A stretch of DNA of 64,000 nucleotides from Hymenobacter translucens (GTDB taxonomy: Bacteria > Bacteroidota > Bacteroidia > Cytophagales > Hymenobacteraceae). The notes below the pieces were generated by a model that worked only from the letters and a program-made list of their open reading frames with translations, was not told the DNA's origin and did not search any database. The stretch covers positions 739,430 to 803,429 of the forward strand of contig NZ_JAJERB010000002.1 of NCBI RefSeq assembly GCF_020685205.1, written 5' to 3'. Of this stretch, positions 1 to 7,580 are shown piece by piece. Made by a program: the position numbers and the translations under genes. Numbering within the stretch: position 1 is the first letter of the stretch; each line of letters starts with the position of its first letter.

Positions 1-884
1 CCCTGCAGCAGCCGGTTCATCTGCCGGCCCGAGCAGAAATCCTTGTAGATGTCGTGGATAACCCGCTTCTGGGCCCCGGTCAGATCGAAGGTGAGGTGGT
101 TTTTGTAGAAGTCCACCAGCGTAGGGACTTCCCGGAAAATCTGCCCGGCCAGCTCCACTTTGCGCTGGGTTTTCTGGCGCAGCAGTTTGAGCTGCACGTA
201 GAACAGCTCTTCGAACTTCAGCCGGAACCGGGCCGCCTGCAGCAGCTCGGTACTCTGCGGAAAGTGAATCTGCTGCAGCGCGTCGGCCTTGCTCATCAGC
301 CCGTACCGCGCAATCAAGGCCGGCGACAGGGTTTCGTGAATGTGCGGTAGGGCAATCCGCAGCAGGTCGGCCGTCAGGCGGGCCAGGGCCTTGCTGTCGA
401 GCCGGTGATAGTTCTTGAGCTTTTCGGTGGTGTTATACACCGGCTGGAGGTAGCTCTGCCCGGGCTTGGTTTCGGTGACTTCCTCCAGCTCAGGGTGGGC
501 CATCTGCGGCTTGCCGTTGAACAAAGAGGGCTTGCCGAAGACGATGTACTCCTGGTGGTTCTTCACCATGCTCTGGAGCCACTTTACGCCCTTGAACCAC
601 ACCAGCTCCAGCTCCCCGCTGGCGTCGGCCACCTTGGCCACCATGCGCTGCTTGGGGCCTTCGCCCACCACCTCCCGGCCCCGAAGCACGCCCTTCACCT
701 GCACATAAGGCAGGTCGTCGTGCAGGTCCACGATGTTGTAGAACTGGGTGCGGTCGAGGTAGCGGAATGGGTAGCGCTGAATCAGGTCTCCGTAAGTGAA
801 GATGTTCAGCTCCTTTTGCAGTAGGGTGGCCCGCTGGGTGCCCACGCTGCGCAGGTTCTCGATCTTGGTGTTGAAAAAGCTCAT
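1..884 (-). CDS. recG: ATP-dependent DNA helicase RecG, N-terminal part (cut by window edge)
   Basis: RecG unwinds branched DNA (stalled forks, Holliday junctions) in the cytoplasm. Translating the minus strand from the ATG at 884 gives 294 residues that begin MSFFNTKIENLRSVG and match the RecG N-terminal linker and OB-fold wedge domain, including the typical YPFRYLDRT segment near residue 40 and an OB-fold stretch at about 60-130. The frame is open to base 1 and ends in MNRLLQG, which in RecG directly precedes the Walker A motif, so the helicase domains lie to the left of the window. No frameshift is visible. The start is the first ATG after the upstream stops. Confidence 0.93.
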   Translation of the reverse strand, partial: MSFFNTKIENLRSVGTQRATLLQKELNIFTYGDLIQRYPFRYLDRTQFYNIVDLHDDLPYVQVKGVLRGREVVGEGPKQRMVAKVADASGELELVWFKGVKWLQSMVKNHQEYIVFGKPSLFNGKPQMAHPELEEVTETKPGQSYLQPVYNTTEKLKNYHRLDSKALARLTADLLRIALPHIHETLSPALIARYGLMSKADALQQIHFPQSTELLQAARFRLKFEELFYVQLKLLRQKTQRKVELAGQIFREVPTLVDFYKNHLTFDLTGAQKRVIHDIYKDFCSGRQMNRLLQ

Positions 885-959
885 TAAGCAGCTGCCAGCG
901 GTGGGCGCTTAGCGGAGATAATTAAAGCAAACGGCAGTCAGGCGGGCGAGGCAGGGCCG

Positions 960-1559
960 CTACTTGTATTTCAGGGTGTTGATGAGCTGCACGATATCGC
1001 GCTTCATGTAATCAATAACGGGCGCCAGGGAGTCGTTGGCTGTGGCAACGGGAAAATACAGCGCGCCCCGGAAAAAATGGCGGGTACTGTCGGTCGTGAA
1101 GAACTGAAACTGGCTTGGTACTTCGCCCGATAGTTCAAACACCGACACGCGCATGCCGTTGGGGGTAGTCAGCAGGCTTTCCTCAATGCCCGTCGCCTTA
1201 ATCTGGTGCTTGCCCGTCAGCTTGCGCGCGTCCTCCATCATCTTGTTGAACAGTTTCCGGTTCTGGGTCACGCTGGTGTAGGTAAGCTGCACGTTGGCGT
1301 GCAGCTTGGGGTAGTACACGTTGATCCAGTGGGGCTGGGCTAGGTAGGAGCTGTCGGGCAGAATCCGGGCATGGCGCGAATACTCAAACGTATAGGGGTG
1401 GCCGGCCTCCAGCTGTTGGTACTCGTGGGGTGGCAGATCAATGCGGTTGTACCCTTTGGGCTTGGGCGTGTAGTCAGGAGTTGACGAGCAGCCAGTAGCA
1501 AACAGCAGCGTGCTGAGCAGCCCCGCCAGGAAAGAGCGTGGAAAAGACAAAATGAGCAT
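960..1559 (-). CDS. gldD: Gliding motility lipoprotein GldD
   Basis: GldD is a lipoprotein of the Bacteroidota gliding machinery; its biochemical role is not established. The 199-residue product has a lipoprotein signal peptide with lipobox ATGC (Cys24), then the GldD hallmark PKPKGYNRIDLP and the FEYS strand, and it runs to a normal C-terminus. I start it at the ATG at 1559 because a TTG further upstream (1586) lies inside a TACCTTTG promoter element. In flavobacteria the order is mutY, ssb, gldE, gldD. Here ssb is adjacent but no gldE lies between. A strong terminator separates it from ssb, so it probably has its own transcript. Confidence 0.9.
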   Translation of the reverse strand: MLILSFPRSFLAGLLSTLLFATGCSSTPDYTPKPKGYNRIDLPPHEYQQLEAGHPYTFEYSRHARILPDSSYLAQPHWINVYYPKLHANVQLTYTSVTQNRKLFNKMMEDARKLTGKHQIKATGIEESLLTTPNGMRVSVFELSGEVPSQFQFFTTDSTRHFFRGALYFPVATANDSLAPVIDYMKRDIVQLINTLKYK

Positions 1560-1583
1560 TAGGGGCGAATGGAAGTGCGTAGT

Positions 1584-1591
1584 CAAAGGTA
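1584..1591 (-). promoter_or_regulatory. Promoter -7 element for gldD
   Basis: TACCTTTG on the minus strand matches the Bacteroidota -7 consensus TAnnTTTG exactly. It lies 24 nt before the ATG of gldD. No TTG is seen at the expected -33 distance. Confidence 0.6.
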
Positions 1592-1632
1592 GCTGGAATC
1601 AGCCGGCCCATTACCAGCCTTAGCCAAACGTA

Positions 1633-1661
1633 GAAAGCCCCGGCATCGTGCCGGGGCTTTC
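1633..1661 (-). terminator. Terminator after ssb
   Basis: Perfect 13-bp stem (1633-1645 with 1649-1661) rich in GC with a 3-nt loop and A/T-flanked base. It sits between the ssb stop and the gldD promoter and separates the two genes into different transcripts. Confidence 0.8.
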
Positions 1662-1683
1662 ATCTGAAAGGTTGAAAAATGCC

Positions 1684-2127
1684 TTAGAAAGGCAGCTGGT
1701 CGAGTTCCGGCTCCTGCCGGAACGTCTGCTGGGCCTCGGCCGCCGCGTGCTGCTCCCCGTTGCCGTTCGAGCCGTTCTGCCCGTCGGCGTGCGGACGGCC
1801 CCCGAGCATCGTGATTTCGTCGGCTACAATCTCGGTGATGTACCGGGTCTGGTTGTCCTTGTCCTGGTACTGCCGGGTCCGGATCCGCCCTTCGATGTAC
1901 ACCTGCTGACCTTTGCGCAGATACTTCTCCGCCGTCTCGGCCAGCCCGCGCCAGGCAGTGATGTTGTGCCACTCGGTACGCTCTACCCGGTTGCCGGATT
2001 TGTCTTTGTAATAGTCGTTTGTAGCCAGGGTAAAGTTGGCCACGGCCGCGCCGCCTTCGAGGTGGCGGACTTCCGGATCTTTACCCAGGTTGCCGACCAG
2101 AATTACCTTGTTGATTCCTGCTGCCAT
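1684..2127 (-). CDS. ssb: Single-stranded DNA-binding protein
   Basis: SSB coats single-stranded DNA during replication, repair and recombination and recruits partners through its C-terminal tip. The 147-residue product begins MAAGINKVILVGNLGKDPE, has the complete OB fold (residues 1 to about 105, including WHNITAWRG and YIEGRIRTRQY), a Gly/Asn/Gln-rich flexible linker, and the acidic tip DQLPF that binds partner proteins such as RecG. It lies between mutY and gldD, the usual Bacteroidota context. An ATG start is preceded by an AT-rich leader and a promoter-like TTG-N20-TATCTTTA. Confidence 0.96.
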   Translation of the reverse strand: MAAGINKVILVGNLGKDPEVRHLEGGAAVANFTLATNDYYKDKSGNRVERTEWHNITAWRGLAETAEKYLRKGQQVYIEGRIRTRQYQDKDNQTRYITEIVADEITMLGGRPHADGQNGSNGNGEQHAAAEAQQTFRQEPELDQLPF

Positions 2128-2178
2128 GAGCTGATTGTTAAAGAGTTAAGTTAAGTAAAGTGGATATTGGATCTACTA

Positions 2179-2209
2179 TAAAGATACGAAAAACAGGGGG
2201 GCTTTCCAA
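2179..2209 (-). promoter_or_regulatory. Probable ssb promoter
   Basis: On the minus strand TTG (2209-2207) is followed after 20 nt by TATCTTTA (2186-2179), one base from the TAnnTTTG consensus. The start codon of ssb is about 50 nt downstream. Confidence 0.5.
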
Positions 2210-2220
2210 TCGGAAAACTG

Positions 2221-3312
2221 CTAAAAACGAACGGTTTTCAGATAATTTGAGATGAGCACCGCCTTCGGTAACTGCTCGATCTGAGCGGCCGAAAACGGAG
2301 CCAGCCCGGTAGCTGCCAGCGTGGCAGCAGGCAGCGGGGCAGCAAGCCAGATCGGATGAAAGCGGGCCTCTACTTTCTGATGGCTGAGCACGTGCCGGTA
2401 CGCCTGGGAAGGCTCTTCCACCTGGTCGGTAGCGGGCTGTACGCCCAGCTCGTCTGCCAGGGCCAGCAGCTCGGCAGGAGCCAGGGTAGCCGATTCTGTT
2501 TCGGTCAGGGCAAAGTCGTACAGGCCCTGCCAGATGTCCTTGGCGCTGCGTTTACGCAGGTACACCTGCTCGCCATGCCGCAGCACGAGGTAGTGAAAGT
2601 AGCGCGTGCGCCCGGCCTTGGCCTTGCTCTTTACCGGCAGCTCCTGCACCATTCCGTGCTGGAAGGCGTAGCACCGGCTTTGCAGGGGGCAGAACAGGCA
2701 GTCGGGCTTGACGGGCGTGCACTGAATGGCCCCAAACTCCATAATAGCCTGGTTGAACTGGTCGGGTACGTCAGCGGGTATCAGCTGATTGGCCAGCTCC
2801 TGAAATACCCGGCGGGAAGCCGGAGCCGCAATATCGTCGGCAATACCAAACACCCGGGCCAGCACCCGGAATACGTTGCCGTCGAGCACCGCCACCTGTT
2901 CCCCATAGGCAAAGGAGGCAATGGCGGCGGCGGTGTACTGGCCTACTCCGCGCAGCTTGAGCAGCTCCAGGTAGGTAGCGGGAAAGCGGCCCGCATACTC
3001 AGCCACCACCTGCTGGGCCGTATGGTGCATGTTGCGGGCCCGGGAGTAGTAGCCCAGGCCCTGCCAGTGCCGCATCACCTCGTCTTCGGGGGCAGCGGCC
3101 AGGTTCTGAACGGTAGGGTAGGTGGTGACGAAATCGAGGTAGTACGGCAGGCCCTGCCTGACCCGGGTCTGCTGCAAAATCACCTCGGACAGCCAGATAG
3201 CGTACGGGTCGCGGGTGTGGCGCCAGGGCAGGTCGCGGCGGTGGCGCGGGTACCAGTCGAGCAGCGCCTGGGCAAAAAACGGATGAAGTGCAGGGGACGA
3301 GGAATCAGGCAA
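2221..3312 (-). CDS. mutY: A/G-specific adenine DNA glycosylase MutY
   Basis: MutY removes adenine mispaired with 8-oxoguanine in base excision repair. The product has the helix-hairpin-helix glycosylase fold with the catalytic Glu in WLSEVILQQTRV, the helix-hairpin-helix LRGVGQYTAAAI, the catalytic Asp in VLDGNVFRVLAR, four iron-sulfur cysteines (C-x6-C-x2-C-x5-C around CTPVKPDCLFC) and a C-terminal NUDIX-like 8-oxoG recognition domain. No ATG exists near the conserved N-terminus. I prefer the TTG at 3312 (363 residues); a TTG at 3411 would add 33 unconserved residues and run into the divergent HU promoter. Confidence 0.93.
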   Translation of the reverse strand: MPDSSSPALHPFFAQALLDWYPRHRRDLPWRHTRDPYAIWLSEVILQQTRVRQGLPYYLDFVTTYPTVQNLAAAPEDEVMRHWQGLGYYSRARNMHHTAQQVVAEYAGRFPATYLELLKLRGVGQYTAAAIASFAYGEQVAVLDGNVFRVLARVFGIADDIAAPASRRVFQELANQLIPADVPDQFNQAIMEFGAIQCTPVKPDCLFCPLQSRCYAFQHGMVQELPVKSKAKAGRTRYFHYLVLRHGEQVYLRKRSAKDIWQGLYDFALTETESATLAPAELLALADELGVQPATDQVEEPSQAYRHVLSHQKVEARFHPIWLAAPLPAATLAATGLAPFSAAQIEQLPKAVLISNYLKTVRF

Positions 3313-3373
3313 GACAGTGAGGAAGAAAGGATTATAGCCGGACCGGCGATGGAAGCAGATTGTGGAGAAAGTA

Positions 3374-3403
3374 TTGTAAAACCAAAAAAGCAAACTACCT
3401 TTG
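3374..3403 (+). promoter_or_regulatory. Promoter of the HU gene
   Basis: TTG (3374-3376), 19-nt spacer, TACCTTTG (3396-3403): a perfect match to the Bacteroidota housekeeping promoter. It points toward the HU gene and predicts a leader of roughly 95 nt. Confidence 0.75.
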
Positions 3404-3505
3404 TGGCCCAAATTCGCAAGGGAACGCCTTACCGGGCAACATCTTACGTCTTGGGCCGGGTGTTTTATCCGGCAGACATTTTTTCACTTCACAGTACTTA
3501 CTAGC

Positions 3506-3811
3506 GTGACTAAAGCAGAAGTAATCGCCGAAATCGCCGACAAGACCGGCATTGAGAAAGCAGACGTTTCGGCAACCGTAGAAGCCTTTTTCAAAGTTGT
3601 TAAAGATTCGATGGCCGATGGCAACAACATCTACGTTCGGGGCTTTGGCAGCTTTGTTAACAAAAAACGGGCAAAGAAAGTAGCCCGCAACATCTCCAAA
3701 AACACGTCCATCATCATCGACGAGCACTTCATTCCAAGCTTCAAGCCCTCGAAGACGTTCATCGGCAAAATCAAGAACAGCAAGAAAATCAAAGCGTTGG
3801 CTCAGGCCTAA
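3506..3811 (+). CDS. HU/IHF family DNA-binding protein
   Basis: A small nucleoid protein that bends DNA as a dimer. The 101-residue product starts at a GTG (3506) to read MTKAEVIAEIADKTGIEK, has the HU dimerisation helices, and then the conserved IYVRGFGSF turn leading into the beta arm; the C-terminus is Lys-rich. The reading frame is open further upstream, but those residues are not HU-like and would start at the promoter. It is divergent from mutY and followed by a terminator-like hairpin and the TPR gene. Whether it is an HU or an IHF subunit cannot be told from one sequence. Confidence 0.94.
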   Translation: MTKAEVIAEIADKTGIEKADVSATVEAFFKVVKDSMADGNNIYVRGFGSFVNKKRAKKVARNISKNTSIIIDEHFIPSFKPSKTFIGKIKNSKKIKALAQA

Positions 3812-3835
3812 GCTTCATTCGCTCTTACCGGCAGC

Positions 3836-3880
3836 GCCGCCGGTGTTCCGAACTCCGGAGCCCGGCGGCATGCTTTTTTT
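3836..3880 (+). terminator. Terminator-like hairpin between HU and TPR genes
   Basis: GCCGCCGG (3836-3843) pairs with CCGGCGGC (3862-3869) around a loop that can itself fold, and a seven-T run at 3874-3880 follows. The start codon of the next gene is at 3883, so the element is both the HU terminator and the immediate leader of the TPR gene. Confidence 0.75.
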
Positions 3881-3882
3881 CG

Positions 3883-4788
3883 ATGGCTCGCACTACTTCC
3901 TCACATCAGCTTATTCTTCTCACCCTGGCGGTAGCGCTGGCCGGCGGGCTGCTGCTGCTGCCAAAGGTAATCGTCAAGCCCAAGGAAGGTAAGGGAGAGC
4001 TCACCAGCGACGCGGCCCGCACGGCCAACCGTGACGGGGGCTCTGAAACCAACGGCTCCAAAGCCGTGGCTTCGTCGGGTGAGCAGCCTACCGTAGCAGC
4101 CAGCCCAACCGCTGAAATGCCCCACCAGGAGGCCACCGCCGGGCAGCGCCGGGAGCTAAACCAGCTGCTGGGCCGCTACCGCGCCGAACGTGATCCGGTA
4201 GCCCGGCTCCGCCTCGCCACCGACCTGGCCAAGCAGTACAAGGCCGTCAGCAAATTCGACAGCGCCGGCTACTACTACGAGCAGGTAGCGCTGGCCCGTC
4301 CGGGCGAGCAGGCCTGGAAGCGGGCCGCCGATGAGTACTTCGAAGCGTTCAGCTTTGCCGCTACCCAGGAGCGGGCCCAGCAACTCAGCGGTAAAATCCG
4401 GGAGCTGTACGAGAAGGTGTTGAAAAACAACCCCGAAAACCTCGACGCCAAAATCAACCTCGGCATGGCCTATATGGCTACCGAAAACCCGTTGCAGGGC
4501 GTAAAGCTGCTGCGGGAAGTGCTGGTGGCCGATCCGCGCAACGAAAAAGCCCTGTACAACCTGGGCATCCTCTCGCTGCAAAGCAACCAGGCCGACCGGG
4601 CCGTGGAGCGTTTCCGGGAGCTGACCAAGGTCAACCCCGAGAATGTGAACGGTCAGTTTTATCTTGGCGTCGCGTTAGCGCAAAGCGGAGCCAAGGACGA
4701 AGCCCGTCAGGTCTTCACCAAAGTCAAATCCATGAGCACCGATCCGGCCCTGTCGGCGTCGGTGGATCAGGAGCTGCAAAAGCTGTAA
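3883..4788 (+). CDS. Membrane-anchored tetratricopeptide-repeat protein
   Basis: The 301-residue product has an N-terminal membrane anchor (about residues 8-27), a low-complexity Ser/Ala/Thr/Glu linker (about 30-90), and a C-terminal TPR region (about 95-301) with helix pairs such as LDAKINLGMAYMATENP and EKALYNLGILSLQSNQADR. TPR domains mediate protein contacts; here they would be outside the inner membrane. The partner is unknown. It sits between HU and the small AURKAIP1/COX24-like gene and RNase G. Its ATG comes 2 nt after a T-tract, so expression probably relies on read-through of the hairpin or a leaderless/short-leader transcript. Confidence 0.85.
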   Translation: MARTTSSHQLILLTLAVALAGGLLLLPKVIVKPKEGKGELTSDAARTANRDGGSETNGSKAVASSGEQPTVAASPTAEMPHQEATAGQRRELNQLLGRYRAERDPVARLRLATDLAKQYKAVSKFDSAGYYYEQVALARPGEQAWKRAADEYFEAFSFAATQERAQQLSGKIRELYEKVLKNNPENLDAKINLGMAYMATENPLQGVKLLREVLVADPRNEKALYNLGILSLQSNQADRAVERFRELTKVNPENVNGQFYLGVALAQSGAKDEARQVFTKVKSMSTDPALSASVDQELQKL

Positions 4789-4828
4789 TAAGTAAGTCCC
4801 TTTTTTACAAACCTTAACCCATCAACCC

Positions 4829-4918
4829 ATGCCCTGCGGTAAAAAGAGAAAGCGTCATAAGATTGCCACTCACAAGCGGAAGAAGCGCCTGCGCAAGAAC
4901 CGTCACAAGAAGAAGTAA
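4829..4918 (+). CDS. 29-residue AURKAIP1/COX24-domain protein
   Basis: A very short gene (ATG 4829, TAA 4916-4918) encoding MPCGKKRKRHKIATHKRK followed by KRLRKNRHKKK. About two thirds of the residues are Lys, Arg or His. This matches the tiny Bacteroidota proteins carrying the AURKAIP1/COX24 C-terminal motif, which in mitochondria belongs to ribosomal small-subunit protein mS38. By analogy it is probably an RNA-binding, ribosome-associated peptide; that is inference. The position between the TPR gene (40 nt upstream) and RNase G supports a translation/RNA role. Automatic gene finders easily miss it because of its size. Confidence 0.85.
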   Translation: MPCGKKRKRHKIATHKRKKRLRKNRHKKK

Positions 4919-5025
4919 GCCTTTCGGGGTTTGCTGGCGGACCTGTTCGTGCTGAGCAGGTGCCGTCTATCTCTCATTCAGTATCCCCGAGAGTGGCCGT
5001 TCGTTCGCTTTTTCCCCTGGCCTGC

Positions 5026-5060
5026 AAGGGAAGCTGGTGCTTTACGCACCGGCTTCCCTT
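5026..5060 (+). terminator. Hairpin terminator upstream of RNase G
   Basis: Stem of 15 bp with one G-U pair (5026-5040 with 5046-5060), loop TTTAC, followed by a short TTTG. It lies between the small basic protein gene and the RNase G start. The weak T-run leaves termination efficiency uncertain. Confidence 0.55.
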
Positions 5061-5120
5061 TGTGGGTTTCGGGAGCAAGCCGACCGGGTCGTTCGGAGGC
5101 TACCTAAATCATCTGACCCA

Positions 5121-6728
5121 TTGAGTAACGAATTAATCATTAATTCTACTCAGGAAGGAGAACGGATTGCCCTGCTTCAGGACAAGCGGCTCATCGAATA
5201 TCATTTCGACCGCAACGACACCAACTACTCCGTTGGTGACATCTTCCTGGGCACGGTCAAGAAAGTTATGCCCGGTCTGAACGCTTCGTTCGTCGACATC
5301 GGGTACCAAAAAGACGCGTTTCTGCACTACGGCGACCTTGGCGAGCAATTTCCCTCGCTAACGAAGTGGGTGCGGGGCGTTCAATCGCAGAAAATCACCG
5401 TTGCTTCCCTCAAGAACTTCACCTTTGAGGGAACGATGGACAAAGTCGGCAAAGCGGCCGACGTGATGAAGAAAGGCCAGCAGATGCTGGTTCAGATCAT
5501 CAAGGAGCCGATTTCCACCAAGGGCCCGCGACTGTCCACCGACATTTCGATGGCCGGCCGCTACCTGGTGCTGGTGCCGTTTTCCAACGTTATCAGCGTC
5601 TCGAAGAAGATTGTCAGCAAGACTGAGCGGGAGCGTCTCAAGCGCCTCATCGCCTCGATCAAGCCCGAGAACTTCGGCGTGATCATCCGCACCGTAGCCG
5701 AGGGCCGTGAGGTCGCCGAGCTCGACAAGGATATGCAAAGCATGGTGGCTAACTGGGAGCAGCTCTTCCAGACCCTGCGCTCGGCCAAGCCCAACGACAA
5801 GGTGCTGGGCGAACTGGGCCGGACCTCTTCCATGCTACGCGACATGCTCAACGAGTCGTTTGATGCCATTACCGTGGACTCCCCGGCGATGTACGAGGAG
5901 ATGCGCAGCTACCTGGAGAAGATTGCCCCCGACAAGGTGGGCCTGCTCAAGCTGCACAACGCCAAGGTGAAATCGTTTGAGCACTTCGGCATCGAAAAGC
6001 AGCTCAAATCGCTGTTTGGCAAAACCGTGACGGTGCCCGGCGGCGGCTACCTGGTTATCGAGCATACCGAAGCCCTCCACGTCATCGACGTGAACTCCGG
6101 CAACAAGAGCAACCAGGAAGGCGACCAGGAAGCTACGGCGCTGCACGTGAATATGTCGGCGGCCCGCGAGGTTGCCCGGCAGCTGCGCCTGCGCGACATG
6201 GGCGGTATCATCGTCGTCGACTTCATTGATATGAAGTCGGCGGAGAGCCGCAAGAAAGTCGAAGATGCCGTCAAGGACATCATGAAGTTCGACAAGGCGC
6301 GGTTCACTATTCTGCCCATCACCAAGTTCGGGCTGCTGCAGATCACGCGGCAGCGCGTGCGCCCGGCCGAGAACATCGTGACCGGGGAGCTGTGCCCCAC
6401 CTGCGGCGGTACCGGCAAGATTTCGGCTTCCATTCTCGTCACCGACGAGATTGACAACAGCATTGAAGACCTGCTGGTGGCCCAGAATCAGTCGGGCATC
6501 ACGCTCTACGTGCATCCCTTCCTCCATGCCTACTACACCAAAGGTCTGGTGTCGAAGCAAATGAAGTGGTACCTGAAGTACTACAAGTGGGTGAAGGTGA
6601 TGAAAGACACCTCGCTGGGCCTCACCGACTACCGGATTGAGGACGAGCGGGGCGAAGACATCGAGCTGCACTCGCCGGCGGCAGCGATGAGCCGTCTGCA
6701 GGACCGCGAGATTGAGATTACGGACTAA
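5121..6728 (+). CDS. rng: Ribonuclease E/G family protein (RNase G)
   Basis: An endoribonuclease for RNA processing and decay. From a TTG at 5121 the protein reads MSNELIINSTQ and has 535 residues, close to the RNase G length and lacking the long RNase E scaffold tail. An S1 RNA-binding domain occupies about residues 30-140 (SVGDIFLGTVKKVMPGLNAS, FVDIGYQKDAFLHY). The catalytic metal-binding aspartates are in IDVNSG (Asp323) and VVDFIDM (Asp367), and the zinc-link cysteines are in CPTCGG (Cys425, Cys428). The frame is open further upstream, but those residues are not conserved. It ends at a bidirectional terminator. Confidence 0.93.
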   Translation: MSNELIINSTQEGERIALLQDKRLIEYHFDRNDTNYSVGDIFLGTVKKVMPGLNASFVDIGYQKDAFLHYGDLGEQFPSLTKWVRGVQSQKITVASLKNFTFEGTMDKVGKAADVMKKGQQMLVQIIKEPISTKGPRLSTDISMAGRYLVLVPFSNVISVSKKIVSKTERERLKRLIASIKPENFGVIIRTVAEGREVAELDKDMQSMVANWEQLFQTLRSAKPNDKVLGELGRTSSMLRDMLNESFDAITVDSPAMYEEMRSYLEKIAPDKVGLLKLHNAKVKSFEHFGIEKQLKSLFGKTVTVPGGGYLVIEHTEALHVIDVNSGNKSNQEGDQEATALHVNMSAAREVARQLRLRDMGGIIVVDFIDMKSAESRKKVEDAVKDIMKFDKARFTILPITKFGLLQITRQRVRPAENIVTGELCPTCGGTGKISASILVTDEIDNSIEDLLVAQNQSGITLYVHPFLHAYYTKGLVSKQMKWYLKYYKWVKVMKDTSLGLTDYRIEDERGEDIELHSPAAAMSRLQDREIEITD

Positions 6729-6761
6729 CGGTTTTTCTGCGAAAGCCTCCTGACCAAGAAG

Positions 6762-6798
6762 AAAGCCCGCCTTGCTCGAGATGAGCAGGGCGGGCTTT
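6762..6798. terminator. Bidirectional terminator
   Basis: A 16-bp stem with one G-U pair (6762-6777 with 6783-6798), loop GAGAT, A-run on one side and T-run on the other. It serves the convergent RNase G and beta-barrel genes. Confidence 0.8.
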
Positions 6799-6817
6799 TC
6801 CGTGGCAGCCGGGTAAG

Positions 6818-7489
6818 CTAGAACTTGATGCCCAGGTCCAGCGTGATTTCGTTGTTTTTAAGGCTGACGCCCTCGATCTTGTTGGGCTCATCGTCGAAGT
6901 AGATGTCGGTGTTGATGAGCCCGCGGTGGTAGCTGATGCCGGCCAGGGCCTTGGTGCTTTTCCCCAGCTGGTACTCAATGCCCGCGCTGGCCAGTACGGC
7001 GGCATCCACGGGCAGGAAGTGGCTGTAGGCCTTGGTTTCCTTGTTATTGGCGTCGGTGTAGAACTTGTTGCCATTGATGCGGGCCGTGATGAGCGGGTTA
7101 AGCGAGCCGCCCACCTGAAAGAAGGCGCGGACGTCGGGAGCCACTTCGTTGGTAAAAAGCTTGATCGTAACCGGAATCTGCAGGTACTGCAAACCAATCT
7201 TCTGCTCGACGGCACCGCCCGAAATCGGCGAAACGTACCCGATGGTACCCCCCTTGCCCACCAAGAGCAGGCCGCTGCTGAACGCGTAGTTTTCCCCGAA
7301 GAAGTAGTCGACGATAACGCCGCCGCCGAGGCTGATCTTGCTGCTTTTGCTTTCAAACTTGTTGGCCGAGGGAGCATCCACCCGCAGGTAGGTAACCGAA
7401 GGGGAAAGCTTGAGCCCGATTTCGACCTGGGCCGAGGCAGCGGTGGCGGAGGCTCCAAGAGTGAGCAGAGCCAAAAACAATTTTTTCAT
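6818..7489 (-). CDS. Outer-membrane beta-barrel protein, PorT-like
   Basis: The 223-residue product has a clear signal peptide (MKKLFLALL... cleaved after ASAQ, about residue 21) and alternating amphipathic strands typical of the small PorT-family barrels of Bacteroidota; it ends in the aromatic residue of LDLGIKF, as expected for outer-membrane insertion. Such barrels are a broad family and only some act in the type IX secretion system. Nothing here ties this one to that role. It is divergent from gldB. Three further proteins of this general type are encoded at 34.3-36.6 kb. Confidence 0.8.
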   Translation of the reverse strand: MKKLFLALLTLGASATAASAQVEIGLKLSPSVTYLRVDAPSANKFESKSSKISLGGGVIVDYFFGENYAFSSGLLLVGKGGTIGYVSPISGGAVEQKIGLQYLQIPVTIKLFTNEVAPDVRAFFQVGGSLNPLITARINGNKFYTDANNKETKAYSHFLPVDAAVLASAGIEYQLGKSTKALAGISYHRGLINTDIYFDDEPNKIEGVSLKNNEITLDLGIKF

Positions 7490-7551
7490 GGGTAATATGA
7501 GTTAAACGTTCGGGGTAGACGGAAAACGGCCCCGCAACGTTTGGTTTTGGC

Positions 7552-7559
7552 TATTTTTG
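7552..7559 (+). promoter_or_regulatory. Promoter -7 element for gldB
   Basis: TATTTTTG matches TAnnTTTG and ends 21 nt before the GTG start of gldB. No clear TTG is present at -33. Confidence 0.5.
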
Positions 7560-7580
7560 CCCTAAAGTAACGACTCAAGC

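Noticed and set aside
6818..7489. Naming the small barrel PorT, a type IX secretion component
   Set aside because: The fold family is broad; nothing specific to secretion is visible, and no other type IX genes are adjacent.
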